Assembly: GCF_001428825.1 (NCBI RefSeq) | Contig: NZ_LMIT01000013.1 | Location: forward strand, 364,917 to 428,916 | Direction of reading: 5' to 3' | Length of the DNA: 64,000 nt | Source: Nocardioides sp. Root240 | Lineage (GTDB): Bacteria; Actinomycetota; Actinomycetes; Propionibacteriales; Nocardioidaceae | Part shown: piece after piece, positions 56,580 to 64,000 of the stretch | How the letters are laid out: the number at the start of each line of letters is the position of its first letter | Numbering within the stretch: position 1 is the first letter of the stretch | Notes under the pieces: model-generated | What the model was told of the DNA's origin: nothing | Seen by the model: only the letters and a program-made list of their open reading frames with translations | The model's database searches: none | Program-made: the position numbers and the translations under genes

Positions 56580-57508
56580 CGGCCCCGGGGGTGGGCGCGA
56601 GCGACGACCTGCATCTCGGCGAGGATCTTGCTCATCGCCTCGGTGTGGTGCCCGTCGCGGCCCTTCTTGCCCTGGATTCCGGCCAGCGCTCCCCGGTCGG
56701 GCCGGTCCACGCCACTGGCTGCGAAGACCTGCTCGAGCACCACGTCGACCTCGGCCGCCACCTGCGCGGGGTCGACCCCGACGCCGGCTGCTGCGGCCTC
56801 ACGCTCGGCGGAGTGCGTCTCGAACAGCTCGGGCCACAGCGGCCACAGCTGCTCGAGTCCGGCAACGAGTCGGCGGCGGGACTCCTCCGTACCGCGGGCA
56901 AGCGTGAGGAACCAACGGGCAGAGAAGTCTCGGTGGTAGGCCATTTCCTTGACGCCCTTGGCCGCGACGGCGGCGAGGACCGCGTCGCGGCTGCTCGAGA
57001 GCTGCTCGAAGACCGCGAGGCGCCAGCTGGAGAACAGCAGCACCCGGACGACGGTCTCGGCGAAGTCGCCGTTGGCGACCTCGGCGAGCCGGACGTTGCG
57101 GAACTGGAGGTCGTCGCGGAAGAAGGCGAGGCGGTCCTCGTCGGGCACCGGCGAGTCCTCGGGCAGGGCCGGGACGATCGAGGGGTCGGCCGCCGCCGCC
57201 CGGGCGAGCAGCAGGCGCGACTGACCGAGGAGGTCGAGCGCGATGTTGGCGAGCGCGATGTCCTCCTCCAGGTCAGGCGCGCGGCTGCACCACTCGGACA
57301 GGCGCTGCGACAGGACCAGGGCATCGTCGCCGAGCATCAGGCAGTACGTCGCGAGCGTGCTCGCGTCGACGCCGTCCGGCACCGTGGTGTCGACGCCCGC
57401 GAGCGGGTCCTCGAAGTCGGTCCCGAACGCCCAGTGGGCGTCGTTGACGAGGAGGCCCGCGTAGGCGCTCTCGTGGTCGTCCGGATCGTGAGTGTGCACT
57501 TCGGCCAT
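56573..57508 (-). CDS. paaC: Phenylacetyl-CoA epoxidase structural subunit PaaC
   Basis: The 311-aa ferritin-like helical protein has the PaaC features ATYCLMLGDDALVLSQRLSEW, DIALANIALDLLGQSRLLL, FLRD-like FFRDDLQFRNV and KEMAYHRDFSARWFLTLA, plus a conserved end region LAEMQVVARAHPRGRW. PaaC pairs with PaaA and stabilises the catalytic subunit but lacks a working diiron site. There is a 16-bp gap to paaB. Confidence 0.95.
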   Translation of the reverse strand: MAEVHTHDPDDHESAYAGLLVNDAHWAFGTDFEDPLAGVDTTVPDGVDASTLATYCLMLGDDALVLSQRLSEWCSRAPDLEEDIALANIALDLLGQSRLLLARAAAADPSIVPALPEDSPVPDEDRLAFFRDDLQFRNVRLAEVANGDFAETVVRVLLFSSWRLAVFEQLSSSRDAVLAAVAAKGVKEMAYHRDFSARWFLTLARGTEESRRRLVAGLEQLWPLWPELFETHSAEREAAAAGVGVDPAQVAAEVDVVLEQVFAASGVDRPDRGALAGIQGKKGRDGHHTEAMSKILAEMQVVARAHPRGRW

Positions 57509-57524
57509 CGCTGTTCTCCTCCCC

Positions 57525-57821
57525 TCACATGTGGGGAACGTTGTCGGGGATGTCGTAGAAGGTCGGGTGGCGGTAGACCTTGTCGCCGCTCGGCGCGAAC
57601 AGCGGGTCCTTCTCGTCCGGGCTCGACGCGGAGATGTCGGTGGACCGGACCACCCAGATGCTCACGCCCTCGTTGCGACGCGTGTAGACGTCGCGGGCGT
57701 GGCGCAGCGCCAAGTGGTCGTCGGAGGCGTGCAGTGAACCGACGTGGACGTGGTTCAGACCGCGCTTGCCGCGCACGAAGACCTCGTAGAGGGGCCACTC
57801 GGCCCGGATCGTGTCGCTCAT
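57525..57821 (-). CDS. paaB: Phenylacetyl-CoA epoxidase subunit PaaB
   Basis: The 98-aa protein has [24 protein letters not shown] and [18 protein letters not shown], which identify PaaB, the small subunit that organises the PaaAC heterotetramers. ATG 57821 overlaps the paaA stop (ATGA), so the two are coupled. Confidence 0.96.
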   Translation of the reverse strand: MSDTIRAEWPLYEVFVRGKRGLNHVHVGSLHASDDHLALRHARDVYTRRNEGVSIWVVRSTDISASSPDEKDPLFAPSGDKVYRHPTFYDIPDNVPHM

Positions 57822-58786
57822 GCCGACTTCTCCTCTCCGGCAGCGGTCGCGAACGCGGTCGCTGCCTCTCGGACCCAGGCACCTTCGTCCCAGGCCTGCT
57901 TGCGGTGGGCGATGCGCTGCGCGTTGCACGGGCCGTTGCCCTTCACGACTGCCCAGAACTCGTCCCAGTCCGGCTGCCCGAAGTCGTGCTGACCACGCTC
58001 CTCGTTCCAGACAAGGTCCGGGTCGGGCAGGGTCACGCCCAGCGCCTTGGCCTGCGGGACGGACATGTCGACGAAGCGCTGGCGCAGCTCATCGTTCGTG
58101 TGGGTCTTGATGCCCCACGCCATCGACTGCTCGGTGTTGGAGGAGTCCTCGTCGGGCGGGCCGAACATCATCAGCGCAGGCCACCAGAACCGGTTGACCG
58201 ACTCCTGCACCATGGCGCGCTGCTCGTCGGTCCCGCGCATCATCGTCATCAGCAGCTCGTAGCCCTGCCGCTGGTGGAAGGACTCCTCCTTGCAGATCCG
58301 GATCATCGCCCGGCCGTACGGCCCGAACGAGGTCCGGCACAGCGGGACCTGGTTGCAGATCGCGGCCCCGTCGACCAGCCACCCGATGGTCCCGACGTCC
58401 GTGTACGACAACGTCGGGTAGTTGAAGATCGAGGAGTACTTCTGCTTGCCGGAGATGAGCATCTCGGTGAGCTCGTCACGGCTGACACCGAGCGTCTCGG
58501 TGGCGGAGTAGAGGTACAGGCCGTGACCGGCCTCGTCCTGCACCTTGGCGAGCAGGATCGCCTTGCGACGCAGCGACGGCGCCCGACCGATCCAGTTGCC
58601 CTCGGGCTGCATGCCGATGATCTCGGAGTGAGCGTGCTGGGCGATCTGGCGCACGAGCGTCTTGCGGTAGCCGTCGGGCATCCAGTCGCGGGGCTCGATC
58701 CGGTCGGCGTGCTCGATGGTGGCCGTGAAGTGGCCCTCCAGTTCGGGCAGGCCGGGGACCTCGGGTTCAGCAACTGCCGATGACAT
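57818..58786 (-). CDS. paaA: Phenylacetyl-CoA epoxidase catalytic subunit PaaA
   Basis: This diiron oxygenase of 322 aa uses O2 and electrons from PaaE to convert phenylacetyl-CoA to the 1,2-epoxide. Diiron ligand segments are visible: [21 protein letters not shown] (ExxH) and [10 protein letters not shown] (ExxH). [20 protein letters not shown] and [20 protein letters not shown] are typical PaaA. GGAGG lies 5 bases before ATG 58786. It is the first gene of the minus-strand operon, starting beside the operator pair. Confidence 0.97.
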   Translation of the reverse strand: MSSAVAEPEVPGLPELEGHFTATIEHADRIEPRDWMPDGYRKTLVRQIAQHAHSEIIGMQPEGNWIGRAPSLRRKAILLAKVQDEAGHGLYLYSATETLGVSRDELTEMLISGKQKYSSIFNYPTLSYTDVGTIGWLVDGAAICNQVPLCRTSFGPYGRAMIRICKEESFHQRQGYELLMTMMRGTDEQRAMVQESVNRFWWPALMMFGPPDEDSSNTEQSMAWGIKTHTNDELRQRFVDMSVPQAKALGVTLPDPDLVWNEERGQHDFGQPDWDEFWAVVKGNGPCNAQRIAHRKQAWDEGAWVREAATAFATAAGEEKSA

Positions 58787-58812
58787 GGCGCCTCCAGAGT
58801 CGGGGTCGACAA

Positions 58813-58826
58813 ACCGAATATTCGGT
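58813..58826. promoter_or_regulatory. Palindromic operator 1 in the paaA-paaZ intergenic region (predicted TetR site)
   Basis: ACCGAATATTCGGT is a perfect 14-bp palindrome 27 bp upstream of the paaA start. A second copy lies 46 bp away, centre to centre, and a TetR gene ends the paaZ arm of the cluster, so it is probably the regulator's binding site. Repression with release by phenylacetyl-CoA is inferred from other Paa regulators. Confidence 0.7.
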
Positions 58827-58858
58827 CGGTACTGTACACCTCATCATCCGAATGACCA

Positions 58859-58872
58859 ACCGAATGTTCGGT
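58859..58872. promoter_or_regulatory. Palindromic operator 2 in the paaA-paaZ intergenic region (predicted TetR site)
   Basis: ACCGAATGTTCGGT matches site 1 in 13 of 14 positions and is a palindrome except for the central base pair. It lies 49 bp before the paaZ start. A third half-site-like CCGAATGACC occurs between the two. Confidence 0.7.
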
Positions 58873-58920
58873 CGCTATCGACGAAAGGTCGGTGACCGGG
58901 CGAGTCGAAGGGAGACTCAC

Positions 58921-60966
58921 GTGAGCGCACTGCTCGAGAGCTACGTGGCGGGCAGTTGGTACGCCGCGCCCGACGAGGGCGAGGCCGTCCTCGATGCCAT
59001 CACCGGCGAGGAGGTTGCGCGCGTCTCGGCCCGGGGCCTCGACTACGCCGCGATGGTGGCCCACGGCCGGGACGTCGGCGGCCCGGCGCTACGCGCGCTC
59101 ACCTTCCACGAGCGGGCCGGTCTGATCAAGGCCCTGGCCAAGCACCTCGGCCAGTTCAAGGACGAGTTCTACGCGCTGTCCGCCCGCACGGGCGCGACCC
59201 AGCGCGACTCGATGGTGGACATCGACGGCGGCATCGGGACCTTGTTCTCCTACGCGAGCAAGGGCTCCCGCGAGCTGCCGAACGACACCGTCGTCCTCGA
59301 CGGTTCCCTCGAGCGGCTGAGCAAGGGCGGCACCTTCGTCGGGCAGCACATCTACACCTCACGCACGGGCGTCGCGGTGCAGATCAACGCGTTCAACTTC
59401 CCCGTGTGGGGCATGCTCGAGAAGCTCGCTCCGGCGTTCCTCGCCGGCGCTCCGAGCATCGTGAAGCCGGCCAGCCAGACGGCCTACCTCACGGAGGCCG
59501 TGGTCCGCCGGATCGTGGAGTCCGGCATCCTCCCCGAGGGATCGATCCAGCTGATCAGCGGCAGCGCCGGCACGCTCCTCGATGAGCTCAGCGAGCAGGA
59601 CTCCGTCGCGTTCACCGGCTCCGCCCACACTGCCGAGATCCTGCGCAACCACCCGTCGGTACTGCGCCGCGGCGTGCACCTGGGCGTCGAGGCAGACTCC
59701 CTGAACTGCTCGATCCTCGGTCTCGACGTCACGACGGACGCGCCGGAGTTCGACCTCTTCGTCAAGGGCGTCGTCGCAGAGATGACCGTCAAGGCCGGCC
59801 AGAAGTGCACGGCGATCCGCCGGGCGATCGTCCCCGAGAGCCTCGCCGACGCCGTCATCGAGGCCATCAGCGCGCGGCTGTCCAAGGTCGTCGTCGGCAA
59901 CCCGGCCGAGGAGACAGTCCGCATGGGCGCCCTGGCGAGCCTGGGCCAGCGCGACGAGGTCCGCAAGGCGATCGAGGCACTGCGCTCCAGCGCCGACATC
60001 GTCTTCGGCGACCCCGACAAGGTCGAGGTGGTCGGTGCAGACGCCGAGTCCGGCGCCTTCCTCTCCCCCGTGCTGCTGCGCGCCCGTCCCGACGCGACCG
60101 AGCCCCACGACGTCGAGCCGTTCGGCCCGGTGAGCACAGTCCTCACCTACAGCACGACCGCCGAGGCCGTCGAGCTCGCCGCACGCGGCAAGGGCAGCCT
60201 GGCCGCGTCGCTCGTCACCCACGACCCGGAGATCGCTCGTGCGGTGACCCTCGGCCTCGCCCCGTGGCACGGTCGTGTGCTGGTCCTCGACCGCGACGAC
60301 GCCGCGGAGTCGACCGGTCACGGCAGCCCGCTCCCCGTGCTGGTTCACGGCGGTCCGGGCCGCGCCGGTGGCGGCGAGGAGCTCGGCGGCATCCGCGGCG
60401 TCCTGCACCACATGCAGCGCACGGCCATCCAGGCCTCGCCGGACATGCTCACGGCGATCACCGGCCGATGGACTGCGGGCGCTCAGCGGATCGACGACGC
60501 GGTGCACCCGTTCCGCAAGAGCCTCGCGGAGCTGCGGATCGGCGACAGCGTCGTGTCCGATCGCCGTACGGTGAGCCTCGCTGACATCGACCACTTTGCG
60601 GAGTTCACGGGCGACACGTTCTACGCCCACACCGACCCCGAGGCCGCGGCCGCGAGCCCGCTGTTCGGCGGCATCGTCGCCCACGGCTACCTCGTCGTGT
60701 CGCTCGCCGCGGGCCTGTTCGTCGAGCCGAACCCGGGCCCGGTCCTGGCCAACTTCGGTGTCGACAACCTGCGCTTCCTCACCCCGGTGAAGGCGGAGGA
60801 CTCCATCCAGGTGACGCTCACCGTCAAGCAGGTCACCCCGCGCACCTCGGCCGACTACGGCGAGGTCCGCTGGGACGCCGTCGTGACCAACCAGGACGAC
60901 GCGCCGGTCGCGACCTACGACGTGCTCACCCTGGTCGCCAAGACCTGGCCTGCCACCACCAACTGA
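58921..60966 (+). CDS. paaZ: Bifunctional oxepin-CoA hydrolase / aldehyde dehydrogenase PaaZ
   Basis: GTG 58921 is chosen because AGGGAGA lies just upstream and the family N-terminus (SALLESYVAGSWY) begins there. The product is 681 aa. Residues 1-520 form an aldehyde dehydrogenase with NAFNFPVWG, GSA-type cofactor loops and catalytic Cys in AGQKCTAIRR. Residues about 540-681 form a MaoC-type (R)-hydratase domain (DIDHFAEFTGDTFYAHTD, FGGIVAHGYLVVS). It opens oxepin-CoA and oxidises the resulting aldehyde to 3-oxo-5,6-dehydrosuberyl-CoA. It is transcribed divergently from paaA. Confidence 0.96.
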   Translation: MSALLESYVAGSWYAAPDEGEAVLDAITGEEVARVSARGLDYAAMVAHGRDVGGPALRALTFHERAGLIKALAKHLGQFKDEFYALSARTGATQRDSMVDIDGGIGTLFSYASKGSRELPNDTVVLDGSLERLSKGGTFVGQHIYTSRTGVAVQINAFNFPVWGMLEKLAPAFLAGAPSIVKPASQTAYLTEAVVRRIVESGILPEGSIQLISGSAGTLLDELSEQDSVAFTGSAHTAEILRNHPSVLRRGVHLGVEADSLNCSILGLDVTTDAPEFDLFVKGVVAEMTVKAGQKCTAIRRAIVPESLADAVIEAISARLSKVVVGNPAEETVRMGALASLGQRDEVRKAIEALRSSADIVFGDPDKVEVVGADAESGAFLSPVLLRARPDATEPHDVEPFGPVSTVLTYSTTAEAVELAARGKGSLAASLVTHDPEIARAVTLGLAPWHGRVLVLDRDDAAESTGHGSPLPVLVHGGPGRAGGGEELGGIRGVLHHMQRTAIQASPDMLTAITGRWTAGAQRIDDAVHPFRKSLAELRIGDSVVSDRRTVSLADIDHFAEFTGDTFYAHTDPEAAAASPLFGGIVAHGYLVVSLAAGLFVEPNPGPVLANFGVDNLRFLTPVKAEDSIQVTLTVKQVTPRTSADYGEVRWDAVVTNQDDAPVATYDVLTLVAKTWPATTN

Positions 60967-60981
60967 AGGGAACCACCACCG

Positions 60982-61281
60982 ATGTACCGACTGACGGTCC
61001 AGTACGAGACCCCCGCCGACCCTGCTGCCTTCGACGAGCAGTACTTCGGCCAGCACGTGCCGCTGTGCGCCGGCATCCCGGGCCTGCAGGCGACGACGTT
61101 CTCCAAGCCGAAGGTCGCTGGTCCCGGCACGGCGCCGTACCTGGTCGCTGAGCTCGACTTCGAGGACGAGGCTGCCTTCAAGGCGGCGATGGGCTCCCCC
61201 GAGATGGGCGCCGTCGCCAAGGACGCCGACACCCTGCCCGCGGGACGTGTCATGTTCATCGGCGAGCTCAGCGACAGTTGA
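60982..61281 (+). CDS. EthD-family small protein in the paa cluster
   Basis: The 99-aa ferredoxin-fold protein has YRLTVQYETPADPAAFDEQYF--HVPL--IPGL in the EthD pattern, and ends with DFEDEAAFKAAMGSPEMGAV. AGGGAAC lies before ATG 60982, 15 bp after paaZ, so it is co-transcribed. EthD proteins are accessory to oxidative pathways, often with unclear roles; its link to phenylacetate metabolism is inferred from position. Confidence 0.85.
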   Translation: MYRLTVQYETPADPAAFDEQYFGQHVPLCAGIPGLQATTFSKPKVAGPGTAPYLVAELDFEDEAAFKAAMGSPEMGAVAKDADTLPAGRVMFIGELSDS

Positions 61282-61289
61282 CACCGACT

Positions 61290-61329
61290 CCCCGGCCGGG
61301 CGCCGACCTGCCACGGCGCCCGGCCGGGG
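61290..61329 (+). terminator. Strong hairpin after the EthD-like gene
   Basis: CCCCGGCCGGGCGCC (61290-61304) pairs perfectly with GGCGCCCGGCCGGGG (61315-61329) around a 10-base loop. There is no T-run. It separates paaZ-ethD from the TetR gene, so the regulator may have its own promoter or be reached by readthrough. Confidence 0.75.
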
Positions 61330-61371
61330 CTCCAACCCGCTCCCCCGCAGCAGACGTGGGACGATGAAGGA

Positions 61372-61992
61372 ATGAGTGAGCGCGTGGCGAAGAGCGGGCG
61401 GACCCTGCCCTCCGGCGAGGCACGACCGATCTACAACCTCGACCTGCTCCTCGACGTGGCCGTCCGCGTCTTCACCGAGCGCGGCTACGACGGCACCAGC
61501 TTCGCGCACCTCTCCGAGGCCTCAGGCCTGTCGAAGTCGTCGATCTTCCACCACATCGACAGCAAGGAGCAGTTGCTCCGCCTCGGCCTGGACCGCGCCC
61601 TGGACCCGCTCATGGCCAGCACCGAGGACGACGCGGCGCTGACCGGTCCCGCGATCGACCGGCTCACCTACCTGGTCCGCCGCAACCTCGAGATCATGGC
61701 CGAGCGCCTGCCGTACGTGAAGCTCCTGCTCAACGTCCACGGCAACACCGACACCGAGCGTTGGGCGCTCGAACAGCGACGCGCGTACGACAAGTTCGTC
61801 GCCGGCGTCGTCGAGGACGCCATCGCTGAGGGCACCGTGCGTGCGGACATCGATGCCCGCACCACCGCGCGCCTGCTGTTCGGCATGAGCAACTCGGTCC
61901 GCGAGTGGTACCGCCCCGAACGGCACACCAAGCCGGCCGAACTGGCCGACCAGGTCTGCTCGATCGTGCTCGACGGCATCCGGGTGCGCTGA
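61372..61992 (+). CDS. TetR-family regulator of the paa cluster (predicted)
   Basis: The 206-aa protein has an N-terminal TetR HTH (about 25-70: LLLDVAVRVFTERGYDGTSFAHLSEASGLSKSSIFHHIDSKEQLL, read as two parts). A helical ligand domain follows (AERLPYVKLLLNV--RWALEQRRAYDKFV...LLFGMSNSVREWYRP). PaaR-like TetR repressors control paa genes in other Actinobacteria, and two palindromes lie in the divergent paaA-paaZ promoter. No copy of the palindrome was found upstream of its own start. The start could be ATG 61372 or a GTG shortly downstream. Confidence 0.88.
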   Translation: MSERVAKSGRTLPSGEARPIYNLDLLLDVAVRVFTERGYDGTSFAHLSEASGLSKSSIFHHIDSKEQLLRLGLDRALDPLMASTEDDAALTGPAIDRLTYLVRRNLEIMAERLPYVKLLLNVHGNTDTERWALEQRRAYDKFVAGVVEDAIAEGTVRADIDARTTARLLFGMSNSVREWYRPERHTKPAELADQVCSIVLDGIRVR

Positions 61993-62210
61993 CCCGTTTC
62001 ACGGCAAGGGACCGGCCGAGCGGCCAATCCGCTGGTCCACTCAAGCGTGTCGTAGAGACGCCAGCCGCACGACAACTCATGGTCAACCGGACAACGAACG
62101 TCATTAGGGTCGCTTTCGCAACCGGCTTTCAGGGCAACTGTTCGTTCGGGACACGCGTTCAACCGGAGTTGCGGCATTGTGCCCCGATGCGTGAGGCGCG
62201 ACCAACCCGA

Positions 62211-64000
62211 CTAGTCCTGGACGAGATCTGGCATGAGGATGCGCTCGTAGCCCAGCAGGTTCGAGATCCCGGACTCAGGCTCCGAAACACCGACGCTGAT
62301 CGGAACGGCCCCGGTCGGCAGATCGAACCATCTACGGAAAGCGTCGGCATCCATCCACGAGATTGCGGCGTCTTGACTGCTCTTGGCCGAGTCCGATTCT
62401 AGGGAGACACGCACAACCCCAGCGCCGCCACTCTCAGCGGCAAGGCGCAGTTCGTACATGGTCCACTCAACGCCAATCGGCCGGTCCCGCTCACGCTCGA
62501 ATCGCAAGTAGACGTCTTGTCCGAGGGCTCGTCCCGGAATGGTCGGGAGCAGGCCAGACGCGATGAACGCAGTCGCGTCGTCATAGGCCCTCTGGTGGGA
62601 TTCATTCAACTGCGTCGCCAAGTCCTCGAAGTTCGCAGGAGCCACGTATTGGCAGCGCCAGGTCTGGGCGCGGTTGAACGCTGTGAACCGCCGCTTGGTG
62701 AGCATCAGGATGTCCAGCACCGGATTCTTCGGCGCCGAGGTTCGGGCGTTGATTGCTGTCAGCCTCTCGCCTGTGGCGAGATCGATTGCTCGCAGCAACT
62801 CTCGCCGGTGCGGCAAATCAGCGATGGCCCCCGTCCAATCGACCTCTACAACGCTTGGCTCACGTCCTCGCACCTCGCCGACGATCACCCAACCATCAGC
62901 AGCGGCGAAGGCGTAGCCCCATGCCTCGTCGACATCGAGCGCGTCCCGCTCAAGCGGAGAAGCAAGTTCGCGGACCACGCTCCATGCCGACAGGCTCAGT
63001 TGTAGTTCTTCCGTGTAGTTCGCGACAGGGGCCAACAGAGACTGGGCAGCTCCAGAAACTCCGGTATGGAAGCTGGTTCCAAGAACGAGTTCAGCCGCAT
63101 TACTGAATCGCTTCGACGGCAAGGGCGCCCTGGCGGGCCAATCATCCACTCGTCCGACGCTGAGCCGCTCGCCAAACGCGAATGTGTCAGCGGCCATCCC
63201 CGCTAAGGCACCACGAGCGAGGTCCCGCTGCTCGGGAGTGGCGAAGTTGACGGCAAGGTAAAGGCCGATGTCGTCAATCCGAGGTCGCAGAAGGAGGCCC
63301 GGTCGTTCTCGGTGGAGGCCAGCGAGCACGCGCCCCTCGTCATCCATCTCCCGATCGAACTCGAACTCTTTGAGGACCGTGGAGAGGTTTGTGATGGTGG
63401 GTCGGCCGACTCCGTAGTGCGCCGACTCGAACGGGCCTGCCGTAGAGAGAAGGTGGCCCTTGATGACAGCCGATGCGATTGACCTAACCGGAACGCGCTC
63501 GAGCCGAGCAGAGATGCGACCAATGACCGCGGCATGCGCTGCCGGCGATGGCCACCAGGGGACAATGATCGTCGCGTCCTTGTTCGATTCCGACACCGCG
63601 AATCCTCGTTCCTCGAGCTCTTCAACAGAGTCGTTGGAAACCGATTCAGCCAGCGGAAACCGAGTTCGCGCATAGCCCACTGCGTAGGACGCATCCAGTG
63701 CGCCTTGATTGTCGCCGTCAGTCAGCTCAATGAGCGCACCTAAGACGGCGAGCGCACCGTCCGACAACGTGAGCGAGTCAGCCAAACCCGCGTGTAGGAG
63801 GAGTTGGTCTCCCGCCAGGGGCGCCACCGTGACCAGATCCATTCCGTTCTGGACCGATAGCGCTCCGTTCCTGGCGACGTTGGAAACGATCGCTTCAACT
63901 GCGATCCCCGCCGCGCGTTGACGTTGCGACTCGGACAAGGTGGCCGCCCAGATCGCCCTCCGGCCAAGTTCATGAAACCAAGGTCTGCCGCGAACGGAGA
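62211..64000 (-). CDS. Large protein of unknown function, 5' end probably outside the window
   Basis: Stop at 62211. A TTG at 63938 would give 575 aa, but the same frame stays open and protein-like to the window edge (about 20 further residues, GRPWFHELGRRAIWAATLSE), so the true start may lie beyond. No TM segments or signal peptide. The N-terminal part (about 1-200) is helical. A middle region has FSNAAELVLGTSFHTG and a C-terminal part has YVAPANFEDLATQLNESHQRAYDD and VEWTMYELRL. GC is visibly lower than in the paa cluster. No family was recognised; it could belong to an accessory or defence region continuing past the window. Confidence 0.6.
   Translation of the reverse strand, partial: SVRGRPWFHELGRRAIWAATLSESQRQRAAGIAVEAIVSNVARNGALSVQNGMDLVTVAPLAGDQLLLHAGLADSLTLSDGALAVLGALIELTDGDNQGALDASYAVGYARTRFPLAESVSNDSVEELEERGFAVSESNKDATIIVPWWPSPAAHAAVIGRISARLERVPVRSIASAVIKGHLLSTAGPFESAHYGVGRPTITNLSTVLKEFEFDREMDDEGRVLAGLHRERPGLLLRPRIDDIGLYLAVNFATPEQRDLARGALAGMAADTFAFGERLSVGRVDDWPARAPLPSKRFSNAAELVLGTSFHTGVSGAAQSLLAPVANYTEELQLSLSAWSVVRELASPLERDALDVDEAWGYAFAAADGWVIVGEVRGREPSVVEVDWTGAIADLPHRRELLRAIDLATGERLTAINARTSAPKNPVLDILMLTKRRFTAFNRAQTWRCQYVAPANFEDLATQLNESHQRAYDDATAFIASGLLPTIPGRALGQDVYLRFERERDRPIGVEWTMYELRLAAESGGAGVVRVSLESDSAKSSQDAAISWMDADAFRRWFDLPTGAVPISVGVSEPESGISNLLGYERILMPDLVQD

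Noticed and set aside
61993-62210. Gene or RNA in the gap between the TetR gene and the unknown low-GC gene
   Set aside because: No coding frame with normal codon use, no hairpin of note and no operator copy were found; it is treated as a composition boundary.

Overview
The window is very GC-rich with dense, short-spaced genes, frequent 4-base start/stop overlaps and many GTG starts. Actinobacterial hallmarks are an ftsE-ftsX-M23 peptidase-smpB-ssrA block, an AfsR/SARP-type regulator, a Tad/Flp pilus locus, a short-chain Z-prenyl synthase of the mycobacterial Rv1086 type and a paa operon. A Nocardioides-like member of the Propionibacteriales is the best guess; this is inferred from gene style, not from a marker phylogeny.

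Layout. (1) 1-10.1 kb is translation and division housekeeping on the minus strand: a truncated D12-type DNA adenine methylase, tmRNA (ssrA), a secreted trypsin-like protease, an amidohydrolase, smpB, an M23 peptidoglycan hydrolase, ftsX and ftsE. A plus-strand insertion follows (DUF3558-like secreted protein, secreted metzincin protease, small membrane protein), then prfB. (2) 10.3-19 kb holds three paralogous secreted proteins built from bacterial Ig-like repeats; all three end in a related domain with a conserved cysteine pair. (3) 19-23.5 kb is a minus-strand Tad/Flp operon (tadA, tadB, tadC, a small pilin-like protein and three TadE/G-like pseudopilins). (4) 23.7-32.5 kb holds an unknown protein, an AraC regulator divergent from a DUF4242 protein, a SARP/NB-ARC regulator, a GNAT-like protein and two tandem secreted paralogs sharing a C-terminal domain. 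(5) 32.5-44.7 kb holds mazG, a SurA-like lipoprotein, mfd, a lipoprotein serpin, a DUF3817 protein, a siderophore-interacting flavoprotein, a Z-prenyl diphosphate synthase, an AIM24-like protein, a hemolysin III/TrhA membrane protein and an RlmC/TrmA-like methyltransferase.

(6) 44.9-51 kb is a segment of visibly lower GC. It encodes a 1172-aa SIR2-domain protein that looks like a DSR2-type anti-phage NADase, followed by a 716-aa protein with a PD-(D/E)xK nuclease core. This is the best candidate in the window for an incompletely described defence system. (7) 51-62 kb is a complete-looking aerobic phenylacetyl-CoA (paa) catabolic cluster. paaABCDE, thiolase, paaF-, paaH-, paaI- and paaG-like genes run on the minus strand. 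paaZ, an EthD-like gene and a TetR regulator run on the plus strand. The two arms diverge from a 134-bp intergenic region carrying two near-identical 14-bp palindromes that are probably the TetR operators. (8) 62.2-64 kb is a second lower-GC stretch holding one large protein of unknown function whose reading frame is open to the window edge.

Functional links. SmpB and tmRNA rescue stalled ribosomes. FtsEX is expected to gate the adjacent M23 hydrolase. The PaaABCE epoxidase, PaaG isomerase, PaaZ ring-opening enzyme and the beta-oxidation-like enzymes form one pathway to acetyl-CoA and succinyl-CoA; the phenylacetate-CoA ligase gene is not in the window. The SIR2 and nuclease-like genes may act together in defence, but that pairing is inferred from position and composition only.
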